Below, in pieces: positions 44,165-56,567 of a DNA stretch of 64,000 bases. The stretch covers positions 40,138,401 to 40,202,400 of the forward strand of contig CM049317.1 of the NCBI GenBank assembly GCA_026874595.1, written 5' to 3'. Position 1 is the stretch's first letter. Every line of letters starts with the position of its first letter. The position numbers were made by a program, and so were the translations under genes. The notes beneath the pieces were generated by a model. That model did not search any database, was not told the origin of the DNA, and worked only from the letters and a program-made list of their open reading frames with translations. The stretch comes from Sipunculus nudus (taxonomy: Eukaryota > Annelida > Sipuncula > Golfingiida > Sipunculidae).

Positions 44165-44770
44165 AGTGGGAAATAAGATATATAACAGTCTTGTGTTTGC
44201 ACCCGCGGGACCAGATGACAACCCTCCTGCTGAGGACAAACAAGATATTGCTACAATCATTAGAAAGTTTGATGAACACATAATAGGTGAAACAAATGAG
44301 ACCTATGAGAGGTATAAATTTAATAAGAGGGAACAGAATGAAAATGAAAGTATAGAATCATATGTATCAGCCCTCAGAGAGCTGTCATGTATGTATAACT
44401 TTTGTGATTGTTTGAGGGATTCACTGATTAGAGACCGGTTAGTCACTGGGATCCAGGACAATTCAACCCACAAAATGCTGTTACAGACATGAAAGTTGAC
44501 TTTGAACACTGCTATAGACGTATGTAAAGGGGCCGAGGCCACTAAACAAAGGTTAGAAACAATGAATGTTAGTCCAGCTACATCAGCTGCTAAAGTAGCA
44601 AAACAGCCCAAACAAGCTCAATACTCTCACAACAAAACCCTCCCAGTATTGAGGTGTAAGTTTTGTGGCAGGAGTCATCAAAGAAAAAAGGAATTGTACC
44701 CTGCATTGGGGAAAGTATTGTAACAAGTGCAGAGAAAAAAAACACTGTGCAGTCTGCGGTCCAACTAATA
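44165..44770 (+). pseudogene. gag: Gypsy element 2: gag capsid and zinc knuckles
   Basis: Capsid: NKIYNSLVFAPAGPDDNPP, TIIRKFDEHIIGETNETYER, ESIESYVSALRELSCMY and RDRLVTGIQDNSTHKMLL. An in-frame TGA follows (about 44490), then LTLNTAIDVCKGAEATKQRL and the knuckles CKFCGRSH and, one frame away, CNKCREKKHCAVC. The TGA and a frameshift near 44690 inactivate it. The order and spacing match gypsy gags ending in a CCHC pair. Confidence 0.88.
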
Positions 44771-44781
44771 CTACAAGATAG

Positions 44782-45129
44782 GTGCATAGAGTTGAGGATG
44801 AAGGTGATACTGACGCATCCGGTCCAGAATACACAATTGATGTAGTCACTGACATATCCAGAGTGGCTAAAGATAAAACCACAAGCTGTGATGGTCCCAT
44901 ATATGCAGACATGATCATTGTAAAGAACAATAAACATGTGAAATTTCAAGTTGACTGTGGTGCTGAAGTCAATATCATTCCCAGAAAGTATGTTTTGGAT
45001 GAGGAACTGGAGGAAACAAATGTAACATTGCAGATGTGGAACAAGGGTACCTCAAAGCCCTTGGGCAAAACGAGGCTCACAGTGAGAAATCCTCAAAACA
45101 AGAAAAAAAAATACAATGTTGAATTCTAA
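44782..45129 (+). pseudogene. pol: Gypsy element 2: protease
   Basis: Reads VKFQVDCGAEVNIIPRKYV, aligned with the retropepsin active site DTGA, here DCGA. A threonine-to-cysteine change at this place would probably weaken the enzyme. Downstream is LQMWNKGTSKPLGKTRLTV, then a stop at 45127. Confidence 0.82.
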
Positions 45130-46320
45130 GTAGTACTCGAAGATCTGACTCCACTTATAAGCAGAAAGGCAGCTGAAGCCATGAAGCTGATCACAGTGAA
45201 CTATGATAACTTTCACTTGCTGCACAGTGTAGCAGGACATGGCATCATAACAGAATATGATGATGTCATAACAGGAAACCCAACAACACTAGGAATCCTT
45301 CCTGGTAAAGTCCACTTAACTCTAAATTCAGAGGCAACTCCAAGCTCAGTTAAGCCAAAACATGTACCCATTGGCTTAGAAGTCAAATTAAAACAGAAAC
45401 CTGATGAAATGGTTGCCTCAGGGGTCATTTCACCCATTGAGGAACCCACAGACTGGGTTTCCCGGATGACCATTAGTGTGGAAAGGAACAATGATCTCCG
45501 GATCTGCTGGGACCCGCAAGCATTGAACAAATCTTTCAAAAGAGAAATTTACACTTACCTGTCATAGTAATGTGTTACCACAACTTGCCAAGGCAAAAGT
45601 GTTCACAAAAGTAGATTTACAGAATGGTTACTGGCACTGTCTGTTGAATGATGAAAGTAGCCGGCTTACAACTTTTGTGATCCCTTCGGCCTTGAAGGTC
45701 TGAATGGAGTAATTTGTGTCGCAGATGACATCATCATCTTCGGAGCTGGAGATAATGTTGAACAAGCTAACAAGGACCATGACCCAAAACTGAGAGCCCT
45801 ATTACAAAAATGCAAGGAGAAGGGTATACGTCTGAACAAAAGTAAATGTGAGTTTCATACAAGTGAAATCTCCTTTATTGGACACTGTATTTCAAGGGAA
45901 GGGCTTAAACCAGACACTGAGCAAATCTAAGCCATCCTACAGATGCAAAACCCAACCAATGTACAAGAGGTGCAGAGGCTACAAGGAACAGTCAATTACT
46001 TGGCGCGATTCTTACCAAAACTGTCAGATACAATGGAACCCTTGAGAGCGCTAGCAAGACAAGACAGCGTGTGGTGCTGGACAGAAATACAGGAACAGGC
46101 TATGCCAGAAATAAAGACACTTGTCACTCAGGCTCCAATACTGGCTTATTATGATCCATCTAAAGAACTGGCTATTGAGTGTGATGCAAGCCAGAGTGGT
46201 ATAGGCTCAGTACTTATGCAGTGTGGCCATCCCATCCTGTATGCAAGTCATGCTATGACGCCAACAGAGACAAGATACGTGCAAATTGAGAAAGAGATGT
46301 AAGCCATTGTATACTCACTA
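45130..46320 (+). pseudogene. pol: Gypsy element 2: reverse transcriptase and RNase H start, with internal deletion
   Basis: N-terminal RT: VHLTLNSEATPSSVKPKHVP, MVASGVISPIEEPTDWVSRM, DLRICWDPQALNKSFKRE. After a frameshift: KVDLQNGYWHCLL (catalytic D) and TTFVIP. A deletion then removes the MPFGL region. It resumes at CVADDIIIFGAG (ADD box, about 45718), KSKCEFHTSEISFIGH and EVQRLQGTVNYLARFLPKL. RNase H starts with LAIECDASQSGIGSVLM and YVQIEKEM, then a stop. At least three disruptions. Confidence 0.9.
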
Positions 46321-46875
46321 GAAATTCCATCAGTATGTAATTGCGCATAAGATCATTGTGTACTCTGATCACAAACCATTAGAATCGATCACAAAGAAGC
46401 CCATGCATGCGGCACCAAGGAGATTGCAAGGAATGCTTCTGCAGATACATGGCTACAATGTTGAAATAAAGTACAGAAAAGGACAGAATATGTTTGTTTC
46501 TGATATGTTGTCACGTTCGTATTTGCCCCTTGATGGTACAAACAGTGAATTTGAGCAGATCAACATGTTTCAGTTCTTGCCTGTTAGACCTGAACGACTA
46601 CAGAAGATTCAAGCACACACAGACAGTGATGATGATTTACAGATACTGAAGTCAGTGATTCAAACAGGATGGCCAGAGGAGAAACATAATCTCCCACTGC
46701 AAGTGTTGCCATATCACAGTATGCGTGATAAACTTTCTGTCCATGATGGGATTATCCTTAGGGGTGAACATGTGGTCGTTCCTAGAAGTCCAAGATGAAA
46801 TAAAAGAGTACATCAGGCACACTTACGAATAGAAAGTTGTCTGCGGAGAGCTAGGGAATGCCTGTACTGGCCAGG
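46321..46875 (+). pseudogene. pol: Gypsy element 2: RNase H end, linker and first residues of integrase
   Basis: Reads YSDHKPLESITKKP and IKYRKGQNMFVSDMLSRSY (end of RNase H), then a linker to HVVVPRSPR. After a stop, in the next frame, the H2C2 opening HQAHLRIESCLRRARECLYW is read. It breaks off at 46875 in a short microsatellite, so core integrase and 3' LTR are missing. This is RT-before-integrase, the ordinary gypsy order, unlike the element at 17451-24535. Confidence 0.88.
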
Positions 46876-46901
46876 TACATTGTACATTGTACATTGTACA
46901 T
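46876..46901. repeat. (TACATTG)n heptamer repeat at the truncation point
   Basis: Four tandem heptamers (the last partial) run straight into 'tacatccaggt', the recurrent phrase of the adjoining array. It probably marks the recombination or slippage point where the gypsy element was lost. Confidence 0.9.
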
Positions 46902-48290
46902 CCAGGTAGGCCCTTAGCAAATCTCCTCGCAAACCTGAAATTAGGTCATGTTGACCTATTTTCTTCTAGCTACTGGCCAAAAACATGATTTTGAGCCCCT
47001 AGAGAGTCGGACAGGGCGCAGATTGTATCCATTTGGCCTAGAATCTTCTCATATGATATTCAGGATTGTCGTGGATAAATGTCTTTGGAAGCATGAAATG
47101 AGGTCATCGTGACCCCAATTCTGCGAGCTATTGGTAATAACATTTTTTCGGCCCACTGAAAGTAAGATGGGCTCAAATTGTATCCGTGTGGCCTAGAATC
47201 TTCTTACACAACGTTCAGACAGGTTCTTGGTAAATATTCATAGAAACCTTGAACTAGGTCATATTGACCCATTTCCTGCGAGTAACTGATGAAAAAATTG
47301 ACAGAAAGGGCACAAATTGTGTCCGTTAGACCTAGACTTCCAACTGTACATCCAGGTGCCCTCAGCAAATCTCCTCAGAAACCTGAAATCTGGTCATGGT
47401 GACTTCAATTCTGCGAGCTACTGGCCAAAAACATGATTTTGATCACCCAGAGAATCAGACTGGGCACACCTTTTATCCATTTGGCTTAAAATCTCCTAAC
47501 ATTCAGGAAGGTCCTGGGTAAATGTCCTTGGATATATGAAATAAGGTCACTTTGACCTATATTCTGCGTGCTATAGGAAAAAACATGATATGAGCACCCT
47601 GGAAGTCTGATGTGCACAAACTGACTCCGTTAGCCCTAGAATCTTCTAATGTAATATCAAGGGAAGTCTTGGGCAAATTATTTTGGAAACTCGAAATTAG
47701 GTCATTATGACATATATTATGTGAGCGACTTGCCAAAAACTTGATTTTGAACTACCAGACAGTCACACAGGACAAAAAAATGGTAACTGCTAGCCCTAGA
47801 ATCTTATAACACAACGTCCAAGGAGGTTCTGACCAAATCTCCTTCGAAACCTGAAACTAGGTCATGGTGACCTATATTCTGCAAGCAATTGGCCCAAAAA
47901 TATGATTATAAGCACCTAGACAGTCAGGCATGGCAAATTTTGAGCACCCAGATCGTCAGACATGTCACAAATCTTAACTGTTGGCTCTAGAAATGATTTT
48001 CATAAAAAAAAGGGGGAGGTCATTGTAATGTCTCCTTTGACATCCAAAATAAAGTCACTGTTTCCTATATTCTGTGAGCTGTGTGAAACATCATGATTTG
48101 AGTACCCTACAATTCAGATGGACACGGGTCATAGCAGTCTGACGTAGAAACTTCTAACTTAGCATTTAGGGAGTTCTGTAAAATCTTCTTGCTGTTGCCT
48201 ATTTTCTAAGGATTATTGGAAAAAATAAAACATAATAATTTTTAGCACTCTGGAAGCCATTCTACCCATTGTTCAATGTTCCTTAACAAA
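46897..48290. repeat. Degenerate tandem array, about 9 units of 155 bp
   Basis: Units marked by 'acatccagg-aggtc' starts (about 46897, 47056, 47212, 47347, 47498, 47653, 47815, about 48010, 48163) and by 'aacctgaaattaggtcat' and 'tattctgcgagcta'. Related to the core units at 2080-2740. No coding potential. Confidence 0.85.
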
Positions 48291-48394
48291 TATTATTCAC
48301 CAGATTATAATATCAATAATTAATACATGCAACACCCGTATACAACTCAAATTCAGCTTAGCGTAATGACCATGGGTCACTTCAAGTCTTGTAT

Positions 48395-49049
48395 AAGCTG
48401 TGTGAGAAGAGTTACTGTTTTGGATTCCTCGAGCATGTGTGAGAACAGTGTTACTGTGTTATATTCCTGAAGGATATGTGTGAGAACAGTGTTAGTGTAT
48501 TATATTCCTAAAGGATGTGTGAGAACAGTGTTACTGTGTTGTATTCCTCAAACATACATGAGAACAGTATAACTGTGTTACATATATCTAACGGATGTGT
48601 GGGAAGACTTTTACTGTGTGTTATATTCCTAAAGGATGTGTGAGAACAGTGTTACTGTTTTTTCCTCAAGTACTTGTGAGAACAGTGTTACTGTGTTCTA
48701 ATCCTTGGGGATATGTAAGAATAATGTTACTGTTTTATATTCCTGATGTGTGACAACAGTGTTACTGTATTATATTCTTAAAGGATGTGTGAGAACAGTA
48801 TTAGTGTTCTATTCCTAAAGGATGTGTAAGAAGAGTGTTACTGTGTATTATTCCTAAAGATTGTGACAAAAGTGTTACTGTGTTGTATTCTTAAAGGATG
48901 TGCGACAACAGTGTTACTGTGTAATATTCCTAAAGGATGTATGAAAACAGTGTTACTTTCTTTTATTCTTAAAGGATGTGTGAGAACAGTGTTACTGTGT
49001 TGTATTCCTAAAGAATGTGTGAGAACAAGTGTTACTGTGTTATATTCCT
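48395..49049. repeat. 39-bp minisatellite array, left part
   Basis: About 16 units of (g)tgtgagaacagtgttactg + tgttatattcctaaaggat, with occasional 1-3-base indels. Continues at 49873 after the solo LTR. Periodic 13-residue open frames (48863-49054) are artefacts. Confidence 0.95.
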
Positions 49050-49872
49050 TGTAAAGGAACCTAATATCAACAGATCACATAGTGGTGAAGAGCATACATT
49101 TTGTTATGGAGATTTAAAAAAAAATCAGATTCTGTAACACTAGGCAGTGTGAAATGTCTAGGGGAATGAATAAAGAAGTTAGAGTTTTTTTTACAAATAA
49201 TTATAATTTAATCTTAAAACAACTCTAACATTACAATACACTTAATCAACACAATGACACAGTATAATAAATAAAGTGTACAGTACCTGGATACCACCAC
49301 TGTCATAGGGACAACAAGTCCTTTAAAATGTATTATCTAGATTAACAGTTCACATAAATCTTCTCAGAGAATAATAGTCCAATTCAATCACAAAATCAAT
49401 CTGTTGTAATCCTAAAGTAAAGTACTTGTAATAATCCCGAAAGCAAACTGGAGACAGGCCGCATTAAATCTGCACAGAGTTCGTAGAATCCCTGACACTA
49501 CTGCAATGATTGGATAGGTCCGAAACTGACTCACACTCTTCCGTGTCCGCTGGAATATTTCTCTCTCCTCCTCTGTCGGCCCTAAACACAGCCCCCTATT
49601 TATAACTTCTCATCCGAAAATTCTAGAAACTTCTATTTCACGAACAATCTAAAGAACCCAACAATACATAATACACACGCCCAAAGAACAATACAAGACG
49701 CGCTCATAGAGCGCGACCAGCCCAGAAAATTCCAAAATAGCATGAGCGCTGTGTTTCTACACGTCAGAGTTCAACCAATGCGGATTATACCGAGCCTGCA
49801 ACACCCGGCCAGGCGAGGCTGCTACAGCAGCGAGCCACGCCCGCGCAACACGAATCAAGTGTCATTAACACG
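49050..49872 (-). mobile_element. Solo LTR (family X) inserted in the minisatellite, minus orientation
   Basis: Reverse-complement relative of 15590-16253. Minisatellite units end cleanly at 'tatattcct' and resume at 'aaaggatgtgtgag'. On the minus strand it starts near TGTTAATGACACTTGATTC (if the end is 49870) and ends ...GGTTCCTTTACA (49050). TATA-like 'ctatttataa' (plus strand, about 49596) corresponds to the promoter region. Ends differ by a few bases from the other copy, so exact borders and duplication are unresolved. Confidence 0.8.
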
Positions 49873-50620
49873 TGCTAAAGGATGTGTGAGAACAGTCTTC
49901 TACTGTTATATTCCTTGATGTGTGAGAACAGTGTTACAGTTTTGTATTCCTGGAGGGTAAGTACTTAAGTGTGAGAACAGAGTTTCTGTGTTATATTCCT
50001 GAATGATATGTGTGAGAACAGTGTTAATATATTGTTTTCCTAAAGGATTTGTGAGAACATATACTGTGTTTTATTCCTAGAGGATGTGTGAAAAACAGTG
50101 TTAAACCCCTTTCACACATAAAACGTTTTCAAACCGATTTGCATCGGTTTCAATCCGTGTTTTGCGTTCATATGGGCATCTAGCAGTAATGCATGAGTGA
50201 ACATTTCACCAAAGGCTCTTGAATTGCTATTACTGAGAATTAGTGTAGATTTCGGTTAAATTTGTTACTTTTCTGGATCGTTTCCTTATAAATTTTACTA
50301 ACCTGACATTTTCCTAACGATTTTAACACTTATGGTTTATCTGTGTTTTATCACTTAATATTTGGAATTAAAGGATGTGTGAGAACAATGTCACTGTGTT
50401 ATATTCTTAGAGGATGTGTGAGAACAATGTCACTGTATAATATTCCTAAAGGATGTGTGAGAACGGTCTTACTGTGTTATATTCGTAAAGGATGTGTGAG
50501 AACAGTCTTCTACTGTTATATTACTTGATGTGTGAGAACAGTGTTACAGGGTTGTATTCCTGGAGGGTAAGTACTTAAGTGTGAGAACAGTGTTTCCATG
50601 TGATATTCTTCAGGATAAGC
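49873..50620. repeat. 39-bp minisatellite array, right part, with a 263-bp foreign segment
   Basis: Units run at 49873-50104 and 50368-50620. A close duplicate of about 110 bases (aggatgtgtgagaacagtct ... gggtaagtacttaagtgtga) occurs at about 49877-49985 and 50486-50590. The foreign segment (about 50105-50367) begins 'aacccctttcacacataaaa', has a GATTTGCATCGG-type hairpin and ends in AT-rich DNA. It lacks clear inverted ends. Confidence 0.88.
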
Positions 50621-51639
50621 TAATAGTTTGTTGAACTGTGCTCACAAGCCTTGCATAATAACATAGGAAACCACATGAAGTTTCTTGTGTATCTGTCAGT
50701 AAAGTTCACGATAGAGTTTTTAATGTGTTGAATGTATTTATCATTCTACAATTCTATCTTTATAGAAGATAAAGATATTCATTATTTTGCATCTGAAGAG
50801 CAGTTATATGATAACGTCCATCCCGTAATTCACAAACATTAGGCATTTAGCCAAGAATAATTATGTGGCGAAACCCTAACGAACGACGGTATATAAGTCG
50901 AAGATACCCATAACCGTTTATTGACAGTTATTGCCTGATGATAGTCTCTTTATATATCATCAGCCCATATACCCGCTCAATCTACAAACATTAAATATAG
51001 TGAAACCCTGACAAATGACAGTATATGAATAAAACAAATCCATTACCATTCACTGACAGTCAGTGCCCTTGAATGATAATTTATTTAATTATCATCAACC
51101 CAGGTACCCAAGCTACAAACATTGAAAATGGTTTCCAATGACATCTGCCTACAAAATTGCATTTTGTTACAACATTTTGATATTAATAGACAACAACAAA
51201 TCATAAAAAAAAATTAAAACACCTGTGACAGGTGAACATTTTCAGTTTCAGATCCGGAGGGGGCGCCCGCGGCGCACTGCCCCCAGTTGAGCTGTGATAT
51301 CTCATTTTATCTATTTCTTTTCTCAGTTATTTGTTATAAATTTTCATTTTAAGATATCTTTTTATTCTTTAGCAATTAAAGTTACCCACATTTTATTACT
51401 TTCTAATTCATGAGCTTAGGATATAAATGAGCAGGTCTATGATTAAGATAGCATCCAAATATTTATATACTGAGGGAGGGAAACTTTATTACACTCTGCT
51501 GGGTCATAAAACCGAGGACCCCCTCAAAATGTTCTCTTAACATTGCGTATTTAAACATTTTCTTAATATGGGAGGTAGATAATATAAAACTTATTTATTT
51601 TACATGGATTGTTCAAATAGCTATTATAACTAATTAAAG
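50621..51639. other. No gene recognised
   Basis: AT-rich. Two related segments (about 50865-50970 and 51000-51100) share gaaaccctaacgaa/gaaaccctgacaaa, a 'ccattgacagt'-like phrase and atcatcagcccat/atcatcaacccag. They form a weak tandem repeat of about 130 bases. A GC-rich patch (cggagggggcgcccgcggcg, about 51256) stands out. Confidence 0.45.
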
Positions 51640-51835
51640 CACTCTGCATGGCTCCGATGATGGCGTTCGGCAATCTGTATGGGTGGAGGAACCCGGAGAA
51701 AACCACCGGCCGTGGACGGGCAAATATAACATACTCTCATAGCCACACCGGGGATCGAACCCGGGTCGCCAGCGGAGAGAGCCAAGCGTTTTCCCCCTCG
51801 ACTGTCCAGGGATCTGAGACCCCCTCTCATATACC
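51640..51835 (-). repeat. tRNA-derived SINE
   Basis: On the minus strand, a tRNA-like head has a polymerase III B box, GGGTTCGATCCCCGG (about 51750-51764), and a plausible A box region, GACAGTCGAGGGGG, about 50 bases upstream. It is followed by a conserved SINE-core-like stretch, GGTTTTCTCCGGGTTCCTCC (about 51685-51705). The tail is near 51630-51640. The open frames on both strands are accidental. Confidence 0.7.
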
Positions 51836-51869
51836 CTCTCCCGAGTGCATGTAATTTACTGGACAAAAT

Positions 51870-54040
51870 ATCATAGCTCTATTTTGTATTCATATAGGTA
51901 AAATTAAAAATATATTTATAATTTTTATAGGTGGATAATAATAATAATAATGATAATGATAAAAATAAAATATATCTTAATACCATGCATAAACCGCTTA
52001 CCCAGTAATACCCCCCCCCCTTGTTCTAAAATTTCTGGATCCACAGCTGATTTGATTGCATAAAAAATTATTAACAAGGCCTAGAGGCACGCATAGTCTC
52101 CCGCCGTATGTTTACTAAGGATAGTTTGCATCAGTGAAACACAAATTTTCTGAAACCTTGGCAAGAACCTGTTTTTTTAATAAAACAAGGGGCCCATGGG
52201 TCTCGGTGCTCAGCTGAATTTTGTAAAATTTTAGCTTATGCAAAAAATATATTTTTATATTTATTCGAATTTGAAAGGCTTAGATAAAGTTTTGGCTCGG
52301 CGAGAGTTAGCAGCGTGTAAGTTGCTTATTGGTTAACCATGCGCTCGCGGTATTAGGCAAATGCGTGGTTGATTGACAGGCGTGGGGAAGCCACGGTCAG
52401 TCAGCCGGGAAAGAGCTTATCTTTATTACCGGCACTTACTAATTGGCACTAATTATTACAAACACGTCCCCCCATACGCCTAACCCAGAAGTAAACTGTA
52501 CATCGTACTCCTCCAGTCGCCGAATTATGTCTATGTCACTGCCCTAAAATATGTTAGTGTCACCCAATAAGGCTCCTGGCACCAAGAATATACCCAGAAA
52601 TATGAATTTACCGATTGTTATTTCTGAAATATTGACCCTGTTATACACTATAACATTTTCCTCCCAGGGTCCATCATTACATCGCCAAAACCATTACCGA
52701 ATACATCGTTCCTTCTTCTATAATATACACTATCTTCAAACTGAACGTTATGGGTCGAAGAAAATTGAGTAGAATGAGCGAAGATAAAATTCTCTATTTG
52801 AACGAGTGACAGTCACATACTGCTGATCACAAGGTTCCCGTGTCGTTAGTGGAGGATGTAGATAATTTTGTGAGAGGAACGCGGCACCAAGTTACATCAC
52901 CACGTCGCCTGCTAACAAATTTTGCGAGGTGAACCGCGCCGGAGTTTTAGCTATATGAGAGCGATCAGTAAAGGAAGAGCGGCCGCAGCACGATTTAGCG
53001 CGTATATAACTAGTGTAAATAAATCTAATGAGAGAGGGAGATATGTGTTGCTGCTAGCTATGTAGTGTCTCATATATAATTTTGAGAGGGAGAGACAAGC
53101 TGTTAATTGGATTAGGGTATATGGTGGTCTGAATGAGAGCGCAGAGTAAACAGAGTGATCGTTCTTATCAGTCACTTCACACCTGACGCGTGCCCCGGCG
53201 CAGTAGCCCATGACCTGATTACCGATGACCGACCCCTCGGACCAGTATGCTCCGCCTACTTTAGTTTGACAATTCTCCAGTTGTCATGATGCCTAATAAA
53301 GTCCTTTTTTTTAACATTGATAAACCATTAAATTTTATAATTTATATATTGAAACTGATTCTCATCCGAACATTTAGTGAAAAAATACAACTGTCACTTG
53401 CGCTTATATCCCTGTTTTCCACTCAAAACGAAATTTCTCTTCCCAAACCGTTTTGGCCGTTTTCTTAAAACAGTATTTCAGGAGACTGTACGGTCTTCAG
53501 AGCGATATTTCTCAAAAACCTTCGAATATAGAGTCTTTAAATTTTGCATATAGGTAAATCAACAAGTATTCTAAAATGCGTTTTTTTCTTTTTCCTATAT
53601 CGTCTTTAGTGTAGAAGAAATACGTTATTTAAACGAATAATGTATTGTTAACATCACACATTTTTTTTAATTTAAAATTCATTATGAAAAAAGGACAATA
53701 AATATATAACAAAAAAAAAACGCCTGGAGATATTTGTATGTAGTTTCAAATGATACTATTTCCACATACATACCCTATGCCAATTTTTAGATATATCCAA
53801 TTAAAAAAAAATAATTTTAAATCATTTCAAGTTTTAAATTTTTAAAGTGGACACTGTTACACTTTTTAAATATATCTCATCTGATAGAGGATATTCTAAG
53901 GATTCTAAATATATATACATCACTGTGTCTAAAATTATTATTAATATGAATTCTAAAGCTAAAGTAAACCAAGGTTGTTTGACGATGATTAGACCTTAAA
54001 GAGTTACAGTGAAGATGGTGTCTTATGCTGATCACTGTGA
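51870..54040. other. No gene recognised; possible LTR region toward the right end
   Basis: AT-rich with an ATA(AT)AATGAT-type simple repeat (about 51935-51970), a poly-C tract (52011-52020) and no domain hits by eye. GAGAG-rich DNA is at about 53020-53100. The 5' LTR of gypsy element 3 must end just before 54162, but its start could not be placed. Confidence 0.4.
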
Positions 54041-54161
54041 ACTTATCTGTATGTAAGCAGATAGTGAGGACTAGAGCGTGCAAAGAAGCGAACTCCACGT
54101 GGACATGAACCCTCATCCCCGGCCGAGGTCATAACCCCTACAGGCCCGGCTGTGACAGAAT

Positions 54162-54179
54162 TGGCGCCCAACGTGGGGC
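54162..54179 (+). other. Primer binding site, tRNA-Lys type (gypsy element 3)
   Basis: TGGCGCCCAACGTGGGGC, a perfect 18-base match to the tRNA-Lys(1,2) 3' end complement known from retroviruses and gypsy elements. It is preceded by an LTR-like end, ...GGCTGTGACAGAAT. This fixes a plus-oriented LTR retrotransposon whose internal part follows. Confidence 0.9.
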
Positions 54180-55910
54180 CTTGTCTACAACAGCAGCATA
54201 TATAGATTCTGTTGGAATACTTTTCATCAAGTTTGCATCTAACAAGGTTATATACAAGGAACTATTACAGCAGATCTATACCAGAGTTTGCTGGCGAGAA
54301 CATTTATGAAGTGTATAAATTAGCAGCAGTTCTAGTGTTGTCAGTACGTAACCATGCCAGTAATATGATTTGTCATTGCCACGTGATGTTGCCACAACAG
54401 TTGCCACGTGAAGGACTGACACAAATCTTATACAAAGGACAAACAGCTTGAATTGTTGAAATTGATGAGATTGTACCAGTAATAGAAACATTTTGTTATT
54501 GTTTGATCATGTCACCTTGAGGATTCTTTTATGATACTGCACATATCATAGAAGGCTGTTGAAAAAAAAACTGTTTGAACTAACTTTGCCACAGCCTGAA
54601 CAGAATTTGGCGAAGTTGCTTATTTTTGTATGTTCAGTCAATATAATTGCCTGGGCTCCGTGACAGGTGAAAGCTCCAGTTTGAGTGGACAGAACAGTTC
54701 ATGACGTCACAAGTGCAGATGAGTACAAGTGCTGGAATTGAAAGGCTTCAAACCAATCATGAAATTTGTTGAACGATACATATTTACCATAGTTGTAGAA
54801 TATTGAGCCCTGTGTTTATAAAATGTATAGTGTGTATCATGCAGATATGATGTGGAAATGTCATGTGTTTCTCAATGCTTGTACTTGTGTATGTATATGC
54901 TCAAAATGTTTATAGCTTATGAAGAGAACTGTCAACTGATTATTATAAAATTGATTAAATCTATTTTCATTTATTCCATGTTTAAAGATTGTGAGCTTCT
55001 GCTCCTAGAATGACACATTATATATGCACACATTTGGTTATAATTAACTTCTGTGCCCCAGATATATGTCAGATGCTTGATGCTTGATTAATTTCTTTTG
55101 TTCAGTTACTTAGGTTTTGACATGTAGTTTCAGTGTACAAACTGATATGAGCCTACACTGTAATATTAACAGGATTGTGAGACCTTAGATCTTAATATCC
55201 AGCTGTATATTTGTACATTTATGTTCCATTTGTTCAAAAGGTACTGAAACAGATATGTGTACAAGCATCCTGAATTTATAATTTTTTGAGGAACCAAAGA
55301 GAAATCAGTATTTGTATATATTCAGTTTGAAATATCTATTAGTCAACCATTTCACTCGTGTATGTTTGCACATGTTAGCATGCTTTTGTAAAATACCTGT
55401 GTTGATTGCATATATTTTTTTAAGTGAGGGGTTCAACATGGTATTATGTTAGAGGTGTGTACTTGAAGACTTTGAATATTTTCAATTTGCCGTTGGGGCA
55501 ATAGCGCATCAGTAGTTTGTGTGTTGAGAAAACCCTGGTTAGCAAATTATTTTTCTTTTCTCTCTGTTTTTTTTTTCAAGTTAGGTTTCAGCCCAAACTT
55601 AATATGATATGTGAGCCCATGTGATTGGATTATATGTGCATTTTTAATATGTCGACTGAGATGATAACAAACAATCAAGACCTTTAACCATTGCCTCAAA
55701 CTCTGTACTCTGGGGACCCCAATCACTCGTAAGAGGGTATGTTACAAGTTGTACATGCCATCTAGTTGTGGATGGCCTGCAGGTACTGTAAATATTGTGA
55801 ATTTACCTTCGCATTTTAAAGGATGAAGAATTTTATTTTACAAACCTACCGATTAAATCTAAGTTAAATGGCACAAATCGCTAGAACCTAAGTCATAACT
55901 GCCCTGTCCG
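54180..55910. other. Leader region or decayed internal DNA of gypsy element 3
   Basis: Long and without gag-like reading in any frame. It is far longer than a normal leader, so it is probably rearranged or interrupted. Short frames at 54212-54451 show no domain. Confidence 0.45.
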
Positions 55911-56186
55911 ATGCTAGAGCTAGCAACCTTTGTTGCTGGACTTGAAACTAAACTATCTCATGATTGGATTGAAAAGGTCCTCAAGGTTTCCAAAACCACA
56001 GTCTTACTTGTTATGAAGGAAGCTGAGCAGTTAGACGCAGCCAGTAATATGCTTGAAGGCCTAATAGTAAAGAATCGGGCTATTATGTGTTATAAAGCCA
56101 CATCTGAGCATAAGTCCCATTTTGCCGACTGTACTACCAGCATGAAGTTAAAGAGGTGGAGGCTGAGAAGCCCACAGATCACATGA
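55911..56186 (+). pseudogene. gag: Gag remnant with damaged zinc knuckle
   Basis: Reads ETKLSHDWIEKVLKV, VMKEAEQLDAASNMLEG and then CYKATSEHKSHFADC, which resembles a CCHC knuckle that has lost its second cysteine. Probably the C-terminal part of a gypsy gag. It precedes, instead of following, the capsid-like fragment at 56586, so order is disturbed. Confidence 0.5.
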
Positions 56187-56567
56187 TAAAGCTATTTCAG
56201 GGTCTCTCCTCCTTGGAAAAAAACCCAAAATATTCCTAAAGAACTACAGCCCTAGGTAGATGAACCAGCAGGCAGCGGGCCATGGATCGAGAGAGCACCC
56301 CCGAACCAACTCCCAAACCCTGAAAGCAATCAATTTCCCACAATGCCGAAAGCGTCATTCTGTGGTTCGACAAGACCCCCCACTGCCAACCGTGTTCTTC
56401 GGTCTAAACTGGCCAGATCACCTATACTAATTCAGGGGAAGGATTCAGGCCCCAACCTGCGACATCCACTCCCTCTAACGACCAATACTGGGCCGCTGCA
56501 CAGTTTAATCCGCCTCGGCAATTCACATTCTCTGGCATCTGACCACGGTAGGTGCAGTTCTTGGTAA

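Noticed and set aside
44040-44283. Open frames on both strands around 44040-44283
   Set aside because: Outside and antisense to the gag frame that carries the real family signature from 44165.
51648-51854. Possible tRNA gene on the minus strand because of the clear B box
   Set aside because: The head is not a complete cloverleaf and is joined to a SINE-core-like stretch; a tRNA-derived SINE fits better.
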